Source of the DNA: Phascolarctos cinereus | Taxonomy: Eukaryota > Chordata > Mammalia > Diprotodontia > Phascolarctidae | DNA: 64,000 nt | NCBI RefSeq assembly: GCF_002099425.1 | Contig: NW_018344038.1 | Span: 2,402,001 to 2,466,000 of the forward strand | Direction: 5' to 3' | Part shown: piece after piece, positions 22,139 through 34,519 of the stretch | Layout of the letters: every line of letters begins with the position of its first letter | How positions within the stretch are numbered: position 1 is the first letter of the stretch | Made by a program: the position numbers and the translations under genes | The notes under the pieces: model-generated | What the model was told of the DNA's origin: nothing | The model's database searches: none | The model's input: only the letters and a program-made list of their open reading frames with translations

Positions 22139-22905
22139 ATTATGACAGGCTGAAATGAAAAGGAAGCATGGTACAGAAGTGGAGAACAGCTTCTGCAGGA
22201 AGGAATAATTGTAATGATGAATTCTGGGAATAGTAATGTAGCATTGCCTGTAATATCAGAGTATCCTTTTCTTATCTGCTCATGTCAGTGTTTCTCTTTT
22301 GAATTTGTCCAAGGGCAATGTACTTTAGGAGAGTGGGGGGCCTGGGTCAGGATCCTGTTTACCTGTCTCCTTATGAGTACTTGGAGGGAATTTGGATGTT
22401 ATCCTTGTTCAGTCCACTTAAGAAGGAAAGTTCTCAGAGATAAGAATTAACCCCAGATTATGCTATTTGGCTTTATGCCTAAGAGTACAGCTCTGAAACC
22501 CTGAGTTTATCGGTAGAGCAGCTAGAGAATGAGTCAGTGTCCTCTCACTGTTGTGGTCAGGAATACTTGGCACTAAAGTTCATGTCCTGCATAGGCATTC
22601 CTGATCCCAAGTTTTGGGCTGCCTTATTGGTGTTTGTTATTTCTGCTTTTATATGAATAGGCATTGATCCCTCAATGGACTTGTCCAGATTTGGAGTCCT
22701 CATGAATTTGAAAGGTTCAGAGATATTGGGTCCTTCGGTTGGAGCTGACTGGTAGGAGGCAGGTATCGAATCTTAGACAACTATTCTGCAGAAGGTGACC
22801 AGTAGCAGAAGGATGAATCTGATCCCTTCCCTGGTCTGCCAGAGGACATGTGCCATGAGGGAGACAGTGCAAAGCTTAAGTGAAATGTAGAATGCCTGTT
22901 CTTTT
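22139..22905. other. No gene seen; unclassified sequence
   Basis: No exon or known repeat was recognised. Confidence 0.3.
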
Positions 22906-22907
22906 CT

Positions 22908-23056
22908 TTTTTTTCTTTGGCTAGGCAATGGGGTTGAGTGACTTGCCCAGGGTCACACAGCTAGTGAGTGTTTTGTGTCTAAGGTCAGATTTGAACTCAG
23001 GTCCTCCTGACTCCAGGGCTGGTGCTCTATCCACTGTGCCACCTAGCTACCCCTGG
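22908..23056 (-). repeat. tRNA-derived marsupial SINE, short form (antisense)
   Basis: GACTTGCCCAGGGTCACACA, TTTGAACTCAGGTCCTCCTG and GTGCCACCTAGCTACCCC. Confidence 0.88.
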
Positions 23057-23274
23057 AATGCCTGTTCTACAGAAGGAATCGTTCTGTTTCAAAAATTGCT
23101 GCAAGTTCTGATGTTTATGACTCTGTGTCCCATCAAATTGAAAGATTAGCTGTTTGTTTAAAACTTTTAATCTTTTGTGTCTTTCCTATTTCTTTTGTGT
23201 GTAGGAAATAAATACCTGTCCCATACCTGAATCATAATTGTACATTGAGTAACTTTCTACATTGTCCTTTCTTT

Positions 23275-23450
23275 TTTCTCTTCTACTTTTTTTCTCTTAA
23301 TTTATTTACTTTTGGTTTTCAACATTCACTTCTGCAAGGTTTTGAGTTCCAAATTTTCTCCCTTCCTCCCTCCCCACCTACCCTCATTGAGAAGGCAAGC
23401 AGCTTCTACATTGACAATCTGCGTTGTACTTTGGGGATATTCTGATCATG
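23275..23450 (-). repeat. L1/HAL1 3' end (antisense)
   Basis: GTTTTCAACATTCACTTCTG, TTTTGAGTTCCAAATTTTCT and CTACCCTCATTGAGAAGGCA, the same end module as in the HAL1 at 50443-53394. Confidence 0.7.
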
Positions 23451-23464
23451 AGCCAAAATCTAAG

Positions 23465-24175
23465 TGTTGTAGCTGCAGTTCTAATGCCTGGACCCTCTTA
23501 GTTCAGGTTCAATATTGAGACAAAATGAGGTACTCCACAAGTTACTGAACATTTACAAAAAGAGATTTACTTTGCCCTAACATAGCAAAGACATGCAACA
23601 AGAATATAACTACACTTAACTTTTCGGAATGCAGCCCCCTTCTTCTCTATCTGGAAATGCAGCTATCTGGTCAGTGGTTTATCAGAGTATGGTAATTCAT
23701 GTAAGCTTAAACACTCACCCAGTCCAGGCTGGAGCCCCAGACTCCACTTGACTGGGACTTTTTATGCTCCAAGATGACCAGGAAGCTGAGTGAGGGAAGC
23801 AGGTGCCAATCTGGTCCTGGGGCACCTTTCAGGTAAAACCTCCCCATATTGCAGGTGGGAAGAAAGAACTTGTATCAGTGAAATGCTGGTCTTATCACAC
23901 TAAGCTTTGAGTAACTTTTCTCAAGGGCACTGGGGTGGAGGACATAAGAAGCCAAAATGAGAAAAGGGAACCTAACCCTTTTCATTAGAGTCCAGGCACC
24001 TCCAGGACTGAACATTGTCTAGACCATATGTGAGGGTCCAGAGAAAGGCCCTTTCCTGGAAATGGGAGAGGGGTGAGTTCCTCAGACCACGTAATTCCCA
24101 GTAGCAGTTAGTTATTAATGTTAGACAGAAATTAGCTTTATCCAAATAAAAGAGAGTCACTAAATATAAAGACAT
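23465..24175 (-). mobile_element. Possible LTR fossil
   Basis: On the minus strand the sequence ends in TTAGAACTGCAGCTACAACA, an LTR-like end with CA, and has a TATA-like ATAAAAAG some 300 bases earlier. The other end is not clear. Family unknown. Confidence 0.35.
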
Positions 24176-24560
24176 CCCCTTACTTTTTTAATGTGAGAAT
24201 TCAAAATCTACAAATATAGCTCCTGAAGATAAACCTGAACCCTAAATTTTTCCTGAGGTCACTGCAAGTTTGAGACTAAGAAGTACACACCAAAAACTTT
24301 TCTCCACTCTGACTGTTTCTGTTCACATGGGGCTCTATCCTATTATCGACCAGTTAACTTCATTTTGCTTCATGATCCTAACTTACTATCTTGGTAACGT
24401 GTTCCATTGCCCTCAAAGGGCACTGGTTAGAAAGTAGATGGATCAATGGAAGCCCATCGCCACTATTGGAGAAACAACTAAAGATGTTTCATTAACTTAA
24501 TTCCCTGTACAAAAAAAAGTTATTTTTTGGACATTCCAAGAGAACAGTAAAACTAAAAAT
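24176..24560. other. No gene seen; unclassified sequence
   Basis: No exon or known repeat was recognised. Confidence 0.3.
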
Positions 24561-24760
24561 ATTCTTTACAATGAAGGGTAAATAGTAGTGAAAAGACTAG
24601 GAATCAGGAATAGCCCTGGCTCTGTTACTACCTACCAGAGCACTCCAGAGAAATCACTGAACTTAATGACTTAGCTTTGCTGTCAGTAAAATGAAGAAGT
24701 TAGTCTAGAGGATCCTCTTAAGTGACTTTAGCTCTAAAAATTCTAGGATATAACACTTTT
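24561..24760 (+). repeat. MIR-type SINE, diverged
   Basis: AGGAATCAGGAATAGCCCTG, ATCACTGAACTTAATGACTT and AAAATTCTAGGATATAA are in MIR order. Confidence 0.5.
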
Positions 24761-24831
24761 TACATACTTGAAGACTTCTGAGTCTCCGCCAAAAACTGAA
24801 ATAAAGGAAATAAATTTAAATTTTATTACAG

Positions 24832-25085
24832 GCTTGGGCAGCTAGGTGATAGAGTGCCAGGCCTGGAGTCAGGAAGACTCATCTTTCTGAGTTCAAATCC
24901 AGCCTCTGACACATAACTAGCTGTGTGACCCTGGGCAAATCATTTAACCCTGTTTGCCTCAGTTCCTTATCTGTAAAATGAGTTGGAGGAGGAAATGGGA
25001 AACCACTCCAATATCTTTGCCAAGAAAACCCCAAATGGGGTCACAGAGAGTCAGAGATGACTGAACAAAAGACTGAGCATCAAAA
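24832..25085 (+). repeat. tRNA-derived marsupial SINE, long form
   Basis: GGCAGCTAGGTGATAGAGTG, TGACCCTGGGCAAATCATTT and the long tail CCAAGAAAACCCCAAATGGG. Confidence 0.88.
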
Positions 25086-25339
25086 ACAACAGGCATTTCC
25101 AACACCTTAGCTATAAGGAAGAATTATAGATTAAACTATGATGTAGAACTGAGGATTAAGCTATAGTGAATGATAAAATAGAGTTAAGTGGAATAATGAG
25201 CAACATGGGACCCACTGTTTCAAGTTGAATGACTATTTAGCTCACTGCTTGTCTAATACTGTTCTATTTCCAGACAAAAACAATGAATTTATGCTAATGA
25301 GGACCAAGGAATTCTCTCCTGTCAGTAGACTCCTTAGGT

Positions 25340-25450
25340 CATTAATCAGTCAGTCAACAAGCACTTACTAAGTTTTTAGTATGTGACAGGAACTATAGGG
25401 GTACAAAGAAAGGCAGAAATGGCCTTTGCCTTCAAGGAGCTTAGTTGGGA
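25340..25450 (-). repeat. L2 LINE end (antisense)
   Basis: AATCAGTCAGTCAACAAGCA and GCCTTCAAGGAGCTTAGTTG. Confidence 0.6.
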
Positions 25451-25471
25451 GGTTAGGATATTAGGTGCTAG

Positions 25472-25722
25472 AAGATAAGCAGCTAGGTGAATAGTGTGCT
25501 GGGCCTGAAGTCAGGAAGACTCATCTTCTTGAGTTCAAATCTGATCTTGGACACTTACTAGCTCTGTGACCCTGGGCAAGTCACTTAACCCTGTTTACCT
25601 CAGTTTCCTCATCTGTAAAATGAGCTGGAGAAGGAAATGGCAAACTACTCCAGTGTAACTGCCAAGAAAATCCCAAATGGGGTCATGAAGAGGCAGACAT
25701 GACTGAAATGACTGAAAAGATT
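25472..25722 (+). repeat. tRNA-derived marsupial SINE, long form
   Basis: AAGCAGCTAGGTGAATAGTG, GACCCTGGGCAAGTCACTTA and AAAATCCCAAATGGGGTCAT. Confidence 0.88.
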
Positions 25723-25994
25723 TAAGATGGAAGAATCATTGAAGGATGTCTAATAACTAGTTCAAGTCCTGCAATTGACTATTCACTCTGACTTCCTGGT
25801 TCTGGTCTTTCTTTTTCTGTCCAGTTCCCCAGTCTGCCTTTGAAGGTTTTGAAGGCCTAGTCAAAGAATCTAGCCCAGGTACACACTGCTGGATATGAAT
25901 CAATTAGAATAGTAATATTCTGTCAATGGGACACTCAGGACAGGACAAGAAGTCACATCTTACCAAAGAATTAATCTTGTCAGGGGAATTTCAT

Positions 25995-26200
25995 GCTTTA
26001 TCAGAGACTTCATCATGGATTTGGAGTGAGAGGTTCTGAGTTGAAATTCTGACTCTACTACTTCTTTTCTGTGTGAATTTTGGTAAGTAATTTAACCACT
26101 CTGAGCCTCAACTATAGAATGAGGGGATTGGATTAGATAACCTCTAAGTTTTGCTGGACCCTTCAAAGCTCTACATCTAGGGTCCTATCATCTTTTTGAT
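25995..26200 (+). repeat. MIR-type SINE
   Basis: TGGATTTGGAGTGAGAGGTT, AAGTAATTTAACCACTCTGA and GATTGGATTAGATAACCTCT. Confidence 0.65.
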
Positions 26201-27035
26201 CAATGCCAGAAAAAGTCCTCATTCCTGTGGAAAATGAGAACTTTTAGACTTTGTATGCCGAATTTCATGCATAGAACCAGGACAGTGCTTGCAGTTATCC
26301 ACCACACAAATTTCTCATAAAGGAGCATTTCAATTATGTGAAATATTCAACTTGTGCTATATCAGTATTATTGTTAGAATGCTCATTTTTACATATAACT
26401 CTGTGAGGTTATGGGCCATGTCTGAATTATTTTTCTGTCTTCCCACCTGCCTTGGGGCTCAGTGCATAGTTAGTACTCTAAATGAATTAATTTAAATAGG
26501 CACATTTTTATTATCTTTTTTACATTTAAATGGGCACAGGATAAAAGTCAAAGAACATTTGAAAAAATTAAATCTTTCATAAAGTTTACTTAAGATGGTT
26601 TGAACTATAAAGCCATAAGAAATGTCTATGTGTTATACTCAAGTATATATAAATATAAGATTACATTTATAATGATAAACAATTTATAAAGTGTTTTATA
26701 TAAACTATAATCATGCATAAATATTTTATACATCATAATTATGTTTTATGTAAATATAAATATGATGCTCCAAAGAATCTGTGACCTCAATTCAGGTGCT
26801 TCCTCTCTACATGCTGGAGGTCTTCATCCTTTTCCCTCGATATAATGAAGTTAACCTCACAGTCTCGTGCTCCCGTGACAGGTATAGCACATCTTCTCTT
26901 TTTGTTATCTAATATTTTGATGACAGCCTTCATTTCTGTTCCTCTTACAATGCCAAGAGCATCATTAGTTCTTCCTCTGTTATCCCTCACCCCTCCCCAT
27001 ACTTTGGTAATAGCAACCTCCAACCAAAGCAGACT
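26201..27035. other. No gene seen; AT-rich with a possible L2 end
   Basis: 26380-26490 may be an L2 3' end. 26630-26765 is a strongly AT-rich run of TATAAATATA-like words. No exon was recognised. Confidence 0.35.
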
Positions 27036-27039
27036 GTAA

Positions 27040-27270
27040 CCCGCTTTGGGGGCATCCCGTGCCCTCAGGGGAGGCAGCCAGGCTTTGGCCCTAGTTGTTT
27101 CCTGCCACTTCTGCAGTTTTAGTGCCTAGATAAGCCTACTCCCATTCCCCATTTACCTGGCACAGTTTCTGTTCTGCTTGCCCAAGGTCACCCAGATAAT
27201 AAAAGGTAGAGCTAGCTCTGACCTCCAAACCAGGACCTTTCCCAAATATATTCGGTTCAATTCTTAATTT
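27040..27270 (+). repeat. Unnamed low-copy repeat, copy B
   Basis: Homologous in order to 14690-14955, sharing GAGGCAGC, AGTTGTTTCCT, GTAGAGCTAG, CTCCAAACCAGGAC and CGGTTCAATTCTTAAT. Like copy A it lies next to an L1 3' end. Family not recognised. Confidence 0.45.
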
Positions 27271-28065
27271 TTTTCTACTTAATAGTATAGTTTTCAACAT
27301 TCACTTTTATAAGATTTTGAGTTTCAGGTTTTTTTCTCCTTCCCTCCTTTCCCCTCCTCCCCTCCCTAAGACTACAAGCAATTTGATAAAGGCTATACAT
27401 GTACAATCATATTAAATATATTTCCACATCAGTCATGTTGTGAAAGAAGAATCAGAACAAAAGGGGAAAACCATGAGAAAGAAAAAAAACAAAAAAAGAG
27501 AGAGAAAATAGTATGCTTTGATCTGCATTCAGACTCTATAGTTCTTTCTGAATGTGGATAGCATTTTCCATCATGAGTCTTTTGGAATTGTCTTAAATCC
27601 TTGTATTGCTGAGAAGAGCTAAGTGTATCAAAGTCAGTCATCACTCAATGTGGCTGTTACTGTGTACAGTGTTATCCTTCACTTCACTCAGCATCAGTTC
27701 ATATAAGTCCTAGGTTTTTCTGAAATCTGCCTGCTCATCATTTCTTATAGCACAATAGTATTCGATTATATTCATATACCACAACTTGTTCAGCCATTCT
27801 CCAATTGATGGGCATCCCCTCAATTTCCAGTTCTTTGCTACCACTACAAAAAGAGCTGATATAAATGTTCTTTTACAGGTAGATTCTTTTCCCATTTTTA
27901 TGATCCCTTTGGGTTATAGACCTAGTACTGGTATTGCTGGATCAAAGGGTATACACAGTTTGGTTGCCCTTTGGGCATAGTTCCAAATGGTTGGATCAGT
28001 TCACAACGCTACCAGCAATGCATTAGTGTTCCAGTTTTCCCACATCTTCTCTAACATTTATCATT
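27271..28065 (-). repeat. L1 LINE 3' end, 5'-truncated (antisense)
   Basis: GTTTTCAACATTCACTTTTA, TAGGTTTTTCTGAAATCTGC, ATTGATGGGCATCCCCTCAA, AAAAAGAGCTGATATAAATG and TTTGGGCATAGTTCCAAATG. Confidence 0.85.
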
Positions 28066-29780
28066 TTCCTTTTATTAAGCCATGCTGACCCTGTCTTACA
28101 GCTAAAACAATTTTGGCTCTCACTTATGAAAATTGTAAGATTGTTAACTAAATTATTTGACATTATTATAATGTTAAAACCTAAAATTGATCCCACAGCA
28201 GATCTAAGAGTAGACAGGATAGACATTCCCTACTCCCCTCCTTTAGGAAGATGATCAAGGTGGCCTCCAATGTAGGCCTATAGGGTGTGACAGGGGGCCA
28301 CATGTGCCAGGATCCTAAAAGTAAAATATAGGAACCCAAAAGGCATCCTTGCAAGAAAAAGAAAAATCAGTCAGGGCAAAACAAATTAAATTAAGATTAA
28401 AAATAGGGGACTTGCCATGCAGAAAGTATGTGGTTTTCATCAGTCCGGAAGAAGAATGTCATAGAGTGGATAGGCAGCCCCTTCTTTGGGGTCCCTGTCA
28501 ATACCCTTTATTTGTAAACTTGCCAAATGCCCAGAAACCATCTGGTGGGCAAGGTCATCTTCTGATGACCCAAGAAAAAAATAAAAGCTTGTTTGATTTA
28601 TGGAGTTCCTAAACAATGAACTTGGCTTACTGAGAAATTGCAAGCTTATGTATAATATAGAAATGATTTCTAATTATTTGTCTTTACACCAGAGTAAATT
28701 TAAATGTGAAAAAAAAAAAGCAAGTGAAAGATGTTAAGTGGAATCTCTTATATATGTAAGTTATGGTAAATTTTTATTGCTTACTGGAACTCCCTAAAAA
28801 TAAAAATAACTGTATCTAGCCCTAAGCTGTGATTGGTGCAACTTGCCATTTGAAGTAAAAGCCCTTGGGATAGTAACTAATTTTATTTTGAGTTTGAATT
28901 TAGATATAGTTGCCTGTATTAAATCAGCTATCTGAGAGAAATGCCACAAGCTACTCAGAGGGAATGTGATCCTGCTACAGGTGGAGGTTTGCTTGATTTT
29001 AGCCTCAGTCTAATATTGGACCCTCCTGGCTCAGTTTCCCCATTGTCTTCCTTTGAAAAGCAATGTTTCCCACCTGGCTATTCCTGAGTCTGGCTAGGAG
29101 GTGAAATTGCTAACTATGACTTTTATCTGACTTCAAACAGAGGTAAGGATGTTTTATCCTGTCATATCTGGCATGTCCCTGCTTTTTCCTTTTATAGCAA
29201 ATTTCTGTAATTAGAGCAAGTGGTCAGCAGAAATCCTCCTGTTTTCAATCTGAATGGGTAGTCATTCCATATGCCAAACAACTGGGTAAATTTGTTTTGT
29301 ACTCAGGCTTGTCGTTTGCCTGCCTGTGTAGTCAAGTGAAAGATTAAATTCCTGAAATAGAACATTCTTTCTGAATGATATGGGAATAATTAGACAAAGG
29401 AAAAGAAGTTTGTGAAACAATGTTAGCCATTATCCCATAGTCTAAGACTGGGATACATCTGAGCTACTATAATAAAATGTGTGTTAGATCTGAGCTATTC
29501 AGCCTAAAATTATATTCTTTTCTGTAGCCTAAATAATTTAGTAAATGGGTATTTGGCCTAGTCATTTGCCTGTTACTAGATATATATGCCTGTATGAAAT
29601 AAGGTCCTTAAATGATTCAAAATGATGTAAAATGTCCTCCCAACTCTTTTATTATAATTGCAGTAAAGTTGACCTCTTATAAACAAATTCATTTGTATAT
29701 TTATTAAACCCAGGGGTAGAAAGCTTCTACCTGCAAAAGTATTGTTACTTATACTTCCTCAATAGCATCTGATTCTCCTA
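28066..29780. other. Unclassified; may include internal debris of the ERV to its right
   Basis: No exon or clear repeat boundary was recognised. Its position just before env-like sequence and an LTR makes a decayed ERV interior plausible but unproven. Confidence 0.3.
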
Positions 29781-30914
29781 AAGGAATTGGAGTCAGAGCA
29801 GAAACTTTTGGGAAAGTCAAAAGTAAATAGTACCATCATGGGGCTCTTGGTTTCTTTCTCCTTATATCTGGGGCCCTGCACCTTGAACTTGCTTGTCAGA
29901 TTTGTGTCTACCAGACTACAGGCCAATTCACCTACAGTTGGCAGGAAACAGTGGATATCAGCTCATAGTCACCCATCATCCCCTGGATGTGGCCTATGCT
30001 CAGTTCCAGTCAACCTCTTCCCTGTGACCCATGGAGGCAAGGACACCTCTATGGCGAGACCTTTGTCCCTTTTCCCAAATGAATTTGGGCAACAGCTCTT
30101 TGAGAGAGGAATGATGGAACCCTAATCCTAATAAAGTTGCCCCCAGCCCCGATACTCTAATTTCCTTATAGGCCCCACTGAAGAGCAGGTCCACTGCCCC
30201 TACCTAGCCACTCCCCCCCACTCAATATCCTTACTTCTTCATATATGCCTCACTGCTCACTAGAACAATAGGTGTGTCCATAAACTTGTATTTCTCACAG
30301 AAACAGCAGGTGTGTCCATGTGATGGGATCCCAGCCACTGCCTCTACCTAACCACTGCCCCCAGGCCCATTCCTCATATTTCCCACAGAAACAGCTGATG
30401 TGTCCATGCACTCAACTACAACCACATCCGGCAGGACCACAATACTCAGGCAGTCAGAAAGCACCACCAAACAGGATGTGGACCCCAAAACAGTAAAAGG
30501 GAGTTTCCCTAAGTAGGTACCTGCTTAGTAACAGCAGAAGCTGCCCTGTAGATGAATTTATGATGTAGAGAGGCTTATTATAATATCATTATCATACATA
30601 CATACATACCACCCAAGTAGGCTTTTCTGTATGTGTTGTGGGTAATCACATGCCACTGCAGCTAGGACCCCTCCCCTATTACCTAATCCCTTAACAAACC
30701 CCTTCTACCTTTTTAATATTCCTAATTTCTGTTTTGTAATTGCATCTTTACTCTATAAAAATCCATCTTGCTTTCTCTGAAGTTGCTGGTTCCTCCTTGC
30801 TGGTTCCTCTTGGAACTTAGCAGGAATCATGAGAGATATCTATCTCAATAAATGCCTATGCTTAGAGTAGAGGTGGTCTGACTCTGAATTCTTTTAGACA
30901 GTTCCACCACAACA
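29781..30914 (+). mobile_element. Class I ERV fossil: env transmembrane end plus 3' LTR
   Basis: At about 29835-29930 a plus-strand segment resembles the gammaretrovirus-type Env membrane anchor (GPCTLNLLVRFV). A purine-rich stretch precedes an LTR that starts at about 30112 (TGATGGAACCC) and ends near 30914 (CCACCACAACA). The LTR has a TATAAAA near 30756 and an AATAAA near 30846. The element is broken and old; the 5' half was not identified. Confidence 0.55.
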
Positions 30915-30998
30915 CATCATGAAACAGCAACACCCTCTATCAAATTTATAAGCCTTTGCACAAATTGAATCACTGTTAAGTAAATTAAATGAAAAAAG

Positions 30999-31333
30999 TC
31001 ATCATATAGCTTCCCTTTGATGACTAAACTTCTGGAGAAAATCACCTGTAATCAGTTTCTCCATTTCTTCTCATCTTTTTTTCTAAATCCTTTATCATCT
31101 GATTTCTAATGTTATCATTCAACTGAAACTGCTGTATCCAAAGTTACTAATGATTTTTTAGCTGCCAAATCTAATAGTCTTTTCTCAGTCCTCATCTTGA
31201 CTTCTCTACAACCTATGACACAGTTGATAATTTACTTGTCCTGGATACTCTCTCCTCTCTAGATTTTTGTGATAAGCCTGTCTCCTAGTTCTCCTACACT
31301 TCTCCTCACTCTCCTTTGATGTACTGTAACTAA
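30999..31333 (+). repeat. L2 LINE fragment, cut by an LTR
   Basis: CATTCAACTGAAACTGCTGT, AAGTTACTAATGATTTTTTA and TTTTCTCAGTCCTCATCTTG are L2 ORF2 blocks; it stops where the LTR starts. Confidence 0.65.
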
Positions 31334-31960
31334 TGAGGTGTGGGCCCAAGCCGAGATCATTGTCCCTCACCCCAAAAAGAATTTGGGTACCATTTCTCTA
31401 AGGACTCTCCTTGAACTCTCCCGGCTTGGTCAAGGAAGTCTCTGGTGGTTGCCTGAAGCTATAGTCCTTTCAACTGGCCTTTCCTTATCTCCTATGCCCA
31501 ATCTCCCAGTTGTTTGTTACCCTTAATTTAGCCCATCTCCCTATAGTCTGTTACCTACCACTTCTCACCCTTAATCCTATCTAGGCTCCATTCCCCTTGG
31601 CCACGTGGTCAAGGTCCCTGACATTCTGTTCTCACAGTCACCCCAGCTTACTGGTCACTCCCTTTCAGATCCTCCTTAGTCATCCCTCCAGTCACCCCAA
31701 ACTACTTGGCCATTCCTAGATCCCTCCCACAGTCTTTCTGTATATAAGGTCCATCTTGTCCCTATTAAGGTGCTCAGATTCCTTAAGAACCTTAGCCAAG
31801 GGCTGAGATTCTTATAATCTTGCCAATAGCTCACGAATGTTTGGATTCTTTAAGAGTCTGACCAATATGGCGGATCTTTAATAAACCTTGTCTTTGAAAG
31901 AAGGCTTGGATCGAATTCATTTGGACAGGAACTGTGTGTTGTGATTTTGGGGTCCCAGCA
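31334..31960 (+). mobile_element. Solo LTR (endogenous retrovirus fossil) inserted in L2
   Basis: Starts TGAGGTGTGGGCCCAAGCCG and ends TTTTGGGGTCCCAGCA. It has a TATATAAGG box near 31741 and AATAAACC near 31881. Related to 18271-18728 by both ends and general layout. Confidence 0.65.
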
Positions 31961-32530
31961 TCCCTGAACCTCAATTCATCATGGAGATTTCTCCTGGCAT
32001 TGATATTAAATCATAATTATGAATATTAGCTACCAAAAAATTCAGTCTTTAATTTATTGTAATTTTTTTCTAGCAATACTCTTTTGCTTAAGCAATTATG
32101 AAAGCACCTACTATTAGGCTGGGATAACACTGTGATGCTCCAATTGAATGAAGCTTTTAAAAAAAATGTTAAGTAACAATCTTTTACACTGAGTTGAACT
32201 AAAATCCAATGGATTGTGAAAATGTGACACATTTTTGCCTTAGTTAAGATATATGACACAGGATTAAGTGGATCACAAAAACAGACAAAATTAATTCATT
32301 TCTTTTAAAGGGAATGAGAGATTAAAGATTAAACTGGTTGGTTATTTTAAAATCATGAAAAAAAGAAATTTTCCCTATTTTCTTATCACTGTATTATCAT
32401 CAAGTAAGAGCCTAAAAATTTTTAAAAAGGGTTTTTTGTCTTATAGGCACCCATCATCTTGAAACAGCTCTTTGGGGCTTCCTGATTCTAGTCTTCTTTA
32501 GCAACGAATCTCAATGATTGGGAGGGATGA
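31961..32530. other. No gene seen; unclassified AT-rich sequence
   Basis: No exon or repeat was recognised. Confidence 0.3.
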
Positions 32531-32534
32531 AGGA

Positions 32535-32820
32535 AGAAGCCGAGTGCAATAAACATTTATTTAACACTTACTATGTGGCAGGCACTGGGCTAAGCTATAG
32601 GGATACAAAGAGAGGCAATTCTTCCATTCATGTGGTCCACATTTGCAATTGCCACCACCACAGGATAACAGATTTGAAGGAAACTTCAATTCTTCCGCCT
32701 CCCCATGTAACAGGAAGTTGAGGCCCAGGGAAATTAAGTGATTTGCCCAAGGCCCCCACAAGAGGTAGGATTTGAATACAGATTCCCTGATTCCAGAAAC
32801 AATTATCTTTTCACTGCATC
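32535..32820. repeat. L2 end joined to a MIR-like fragment
   Basis: ATAAACATTTATTTAACACT and GGCACTGGGCTAAGCTATAG, then TTAAGTGATTTGCCCAAGGC in MIR order. Confidence 0.5.
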
Positions 32821-33047
32821 TTGTGGCCTCCCTAAAACAAGGATCCTCTTCTGAGCTGAAAGGGAACTTTTGGACCTACCCTTTTATTGTTTAGTTGAGG
32901 GGTGAGTGACTTGCCTGAGGTCACCCAAGTAGTTAAGTACCAGAATTAGAATTTGAACCCTTATCTTCTGGGGATGGGGGAGTGGAAGAGGAGGAGAGGG
33001 GCAGGGCAGGGTGTGACTTCCTTTGGGCCGTACTGCTTCCATAATAC

Positions 33048-33448
33048 TGATGGGGTGATGGGAACTGGACCCCTAAAAGGAAAAGTCCATGTCTTTGAAA
33101 GCAACCCAGTCCTAGAATTTTCCCATACATTTCCGTAGCCCAGGTCACTTAATTAACTTACTTGACAGACCTTTCACTGTGGCTCTCCGACCACTTAACT
33201 CCTTTCATTGTCTGCACCTGGCCCACCCTAGGCTATTTACCATGCCTTAATTCCATCCCGATCTTTTCACTGTCTTTTTTTGTATATAAACACTAATCTC
33301 ACTCCCATCGAAGGCAGATTTACTAGGAATCTGCCCCATACTGGTATTACAATAAACCTTGCTACTTTGACTGAAAAAAGGCTTGAGTGCTCAAAATCTT
33401 TCCAGGCAGACTTGCCCTGTACCCTTATATTTTAGGGTTCTCAGCACC
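33048..33448 (+). mobile_element. Probable solo LTR fossil, diverged relative of the 18.3 and 31.3 kb LTRs
   Basis: TGATGGGGTGATGGGAACTG at the start, TATATAAAC near 33282, AATAAACCTTGC near 33351 and an end TTAGGGTTCTCAGCA. Confidence 0.5.
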
Positions 33449-34245
33449 CCATACTGCATTAATATCATGAATTCCTTAAATTTTGACTTCCATTTGCAGA
33501 ATTTCCTGGCATATTTGTTGAGTGACTGGGTGTTCTAGTGACTGAAAAGGAAAGTTGGCAATGTAGGGGACTGGGAAGAGTTTCATATGCTTTTTGAACA
33601 CTGAAGTACCCTCAGAAATCTTCAAAACAGGGACCCATGACTGTCACACCCCACTTAATTTAAATTGTTTCAGAGAAACTTCCTGCCTGAAGAGCCTAAA
33701 TATTCATCTCAGAGTCTTCAGGTATCAATGCCTTTGCTCACAGCACCCACCCATCCTTTTGTACAAAATGTCCTACTCTATTAATCAAAGCTGTCAAAAT
33801 AGTAGTGGTCAGGAGTCATTGCTAAACTTCGGCATCTTTCCAGATTTTACAACCACAGGGTCTTCACACGCACTCAAAACCGGGTTTGACTGGGTAGTCA
33901 AGGAGGTTTTTCCTGTTAAAGGAGAGCAATTTTCCTTTGGGTGGGGTGAGGTTTGGTTAAAAACCAAAAGGTTTACAGGGCCCTGTGCTGAGTTAGAAAG
34001 TCTTAGAAAGTGGAATGGCCAACGATGAAGCAGTTCACCCCACTGCCTCCAAACTGAGTTACAATTATACCGTTTAGAAAAGTGACTGATTATCATTTGT
34101 AGTGATCTCCAGGAAAGGGACTTTCATAAACTTCAGCTTATGACATGAGTAAGTACTTGTTTTTTTTCATTAGAATTGGCTGGTTCCTGCCGTCAATATT
34201 TCCTAACTGATGTTAAGACATGAGTTATCTTCCCAATTTGGGCCT
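33449..34245. other. No gene seen; unclassified sequence
   Basis: A 144-codon open frame here (33594-34028) has no recognisable domain and no homology I know. I see nothing else. Confidence 0.3.
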
Positions 34246-34248
34246 CTA

Positions 34249-34273
34249 ACAACAACAACAACAACAACAACAC
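34249..34273. repeat. (CAA)n microsatellite
   Basis: Eight or so tandem AAC units. Confidence 0.9.
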
Positions 34274-34519
34274 AAAACACCTTGTAATTTGTAAAATTGT
34301 CAATTTTGTAAAAAATGTGTAAATTGTAAAATAATGTAATTTCTAGCCAGAGATTGACAATGGAGTCCCACAGATAAAATATTGGCCTGAAGTGGCTTGC
34401 AAGTACATGAAGATAAGGCTTTCCTTTACTAGCTTAACTATATAATAATTTTCACATAAATTCTGGAGAACCTAGGGTTAGGAATGGAGATAATATAGAT
34501 CTTTTACAAGGGAAGGCAA

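Noticed and set aside
33594-34028. 144-codon plus-strand open frame
   Set aside because: No domain, no splice context and no family I recognise. Such a length is expected by chance in 64 kb.
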